Assembly (NCBI RefSeq): GCF_900116865.1
Contig: NZ_FPCD01000002.1
Span: 186,001-250,000 of the forward strand
Direction of reading: 5' to 3'
Length of the DNA: 64,000 nt
Origin: Butyrivibrio sp. M55
GTDB lineage: Bacteria > Bacillota > Clostridia > Lachnospirales > Lachnospiraceae
The notes under the pieces are model-generated. The model made no database searches and had not been told where the DNA came from. It worked only from the letters and a program-made list of their open reading frames with translations. Below are positions 62,960 to 64,000 of the stretch, in pieces. Made by a program: the position numbers and the translations under genes. Position 1 is the first letter of the stretch. Every line of letters begins with the position of its first letter.

Positions 62960-64000
62960 GTGGCCGAGTTAATATACGCTAATGTAATAGTAGACATATC
63001 GCATGAGAAGGTTGACAGGCCCTTTCAGTACCGCATTCCGGACAGGCTTATTGGCAAGGTAGATGTCGGAAGTCCGGTGAACATTCCTTTCGGGCGAGGC
63101 AACAATGTCAGGAAAGGCTATGTTGTCGAACTTACCGACGAGCCTCAGTGGGAAGTGGACAGGATAAAAGAAATCATTGATATAGCCGGAGATACCGTTT
63201 CGGCTGAAGACCTTTCAATGAAGCTTGCGGCCTGGATGAAAAGACATTACGGTTCAACCATGAATGCAGCTCTCCGTACGGTTATTCCTTCGGGAAAAAA
63301 GCAGAACAGGCAGGTTCACAAATATGTTTCGCTTAGAATATCCCAGCGTGATGCGACCGAGTATTACTACGAATGTGTAAGGAAGAAGCAGACGGCAAGG
63401 GAGAGAATCATAAGGGAACTTCTCGATAATCCCGAAGACAGGATCCCTTATGAACTTGTGACAAGTAAGCTGAATGTCACTTCTGCAACATTAAAGAGTC
63501 TTTCGGATAAAGGAATCATCAGGATAGACAGTGAAGAATACTATAGAAATCCTGTTGCCGCAGAAACCACAAGGTATGGGAAAAAGACTCTAAGCGACGA
63601 ACAGCAGAACATTGTTGACAGTGTTATAAGAGATTACGATGAGGGTAAACGAAAGACATACCTGATTCACGGCATAACCGGAAGCGGAAAGACTGAAGTT
63701 TATATAGCGCTCATAGATGAGATTGTAAAAAAGGGAAAACAGGCGATAGTCCTTATTCCTGAGATAGCACTTACATATCAGACACTTATGCGCTTTTACA
63801 GGCATTTTGGAGACAGGGTATCTGTGGTAAATTCCTCTATGTCTCCGGGGGAAAAATTCGATCAGATGGAGAGAGCAAGAACAGGGGATATAGATATAAT
63901 AATAGGTCCCAGATCGGCTCTTTTTACCCCGTTCCCCAATACGGGAATCATCATAATCGACGAGGAGCATGAGACTACCTATAAGAGTGAGACGATGCCC
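62960..64000 (+). CDS. priA: Primosomal protein N' (PriA helicase), 3' end outside window
   Basis: PriA restarts stalled replication forks. The frame is open for 347 codons from a GTG at 62960, set by AAGGAGGGG 4-5 nt upstream, to the end of the window. The N-terminal DNA-binding domain (VIVDISHEKVDRPFQYRIP, FGRGNN) and winged-helix part precede the helicase, with Walker A GITGSGKTE (238-246) and the DEEH box (from residue 334). Full PriA is about 730-830 residues, so just under half is seen. It follows murE closely, perhaps in one transcript. Confidence 0.95.
   Translation, partial: MAELIYANVIVDISHEKVDRPFQYRIPDRLIGKVDVGSPVNIPFGRGNNVRKGYVVELTDEPQWEVDRIKEIIDIAGDTVSAEDLSMKLAAWMKRHYGSTMNAALRTVIPSGKKQNRQVHKYVSLRISQRDATEYYYECVRKKQTARERIIRELLDNPEDRIPYELVTSKLNVTSATLKSLSDKGIIRIDSEEYYRNPVAAETTRYGKKTLSDEQQNIVDSVIRDYDEGKRKTYLIHGITGSGKTEVYIALIDEIVKKGKQAIVLIPEIALTYQTLMRFYRHFGDRVSVVNSSMSPGEKFDQMERARTGDIDIIIGPRSALFTPFPNTGIIIIDEEHETTYKSETMP

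Overview
The window looks like chromosomal core DNA of a low-to-moderate G+C anaerobic Clostridia, most likely Lachnospiraceae (Butyrivibrio-like). The reasons are the single-chain clostridial PurL, the scfA-scfB (SCIFF) pair beside a fused secDF, the lepA-hemW order, a DUF5688-type protein, Gx-transporter and NusG-domain-II genes, and hexuronate (uxuAB) genes. This placement is inference from gene content. I see no prophage, insertion sequence or CRISPR array.

Layout. 1-2716: uxuA (5' end cut by the window) and uxuB, hexuronate catabolism. 2824-4122 (-): purA. 4394-9991: a chemoreceptor, a 222-bp imperfect inverted repeat between convergent genes, a GNAT acetyltransferase, an ArsR-type regulator with a large unrecognised C-terminal domain, a membrane-anchored HAD phosphatase and a LysR regulator. 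10147-19747: an unknown gene with a TetR regulator, then purL-carA-carB (purine step and carbamoyl phosphate). 19950-23711: a YesU/DUF1961 protein, aroQ, an L,D-transpeptidase, an unknown protein, efp and a DUF5688-like protein. 23857-30484: three tandem paralogous SH3b membrane proteins with tRNA-Arg(CCG) between copies 1 and 2, a Gfo/Idh/MocA oxidoreductase, and a cell-wall hydrolase joining a PcsB-like coiled coil to a SleB-type domain. 30744-33070: gdhA and a convergent nusG-domain-II/Gx-transporter pair.

33351-38994: a large repeat-containing surface protein, then a CobW GTPase with a His/Cys/acidic repeat loop, a degenerate CobW-like protein with a DUF1980-like end, and a PF06541 membrane protein. 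The last three are a candidate metal-handling operon. 39079-44407: rpsT (-), lepA, hemW, an HD 5'-nucleotidase and a degenerate HD-GYP protein. 44487-48445: pilT, comM/yifB and dprA, all linked to DNA uptake and processing. 48536-52443: two overlapping membrane GGDEF/EAL paralogues, one with an intact EAL site and one apparently dead. 52532-64000: hisS, a CNNM/CBS protein, scfA-scfB-secDF, recJ, murE and the start of priA (cut by the window end).

Most genes are housekeeping. The less ordinary signals are the 222-bp inverted repeat, the CobW cluster, the SH3b triplication around a tRNA gene, the active/inactive EAL pair near a degenerate HD-GYP gene, the 54-bp repeats of the surface protein, and the SCIFF peptide system. 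Start codons were reassigned in several genes where a ribosome-binding site favours a start different from the longest reading frame. Family assignments come from memory of motifs and no database search was run.
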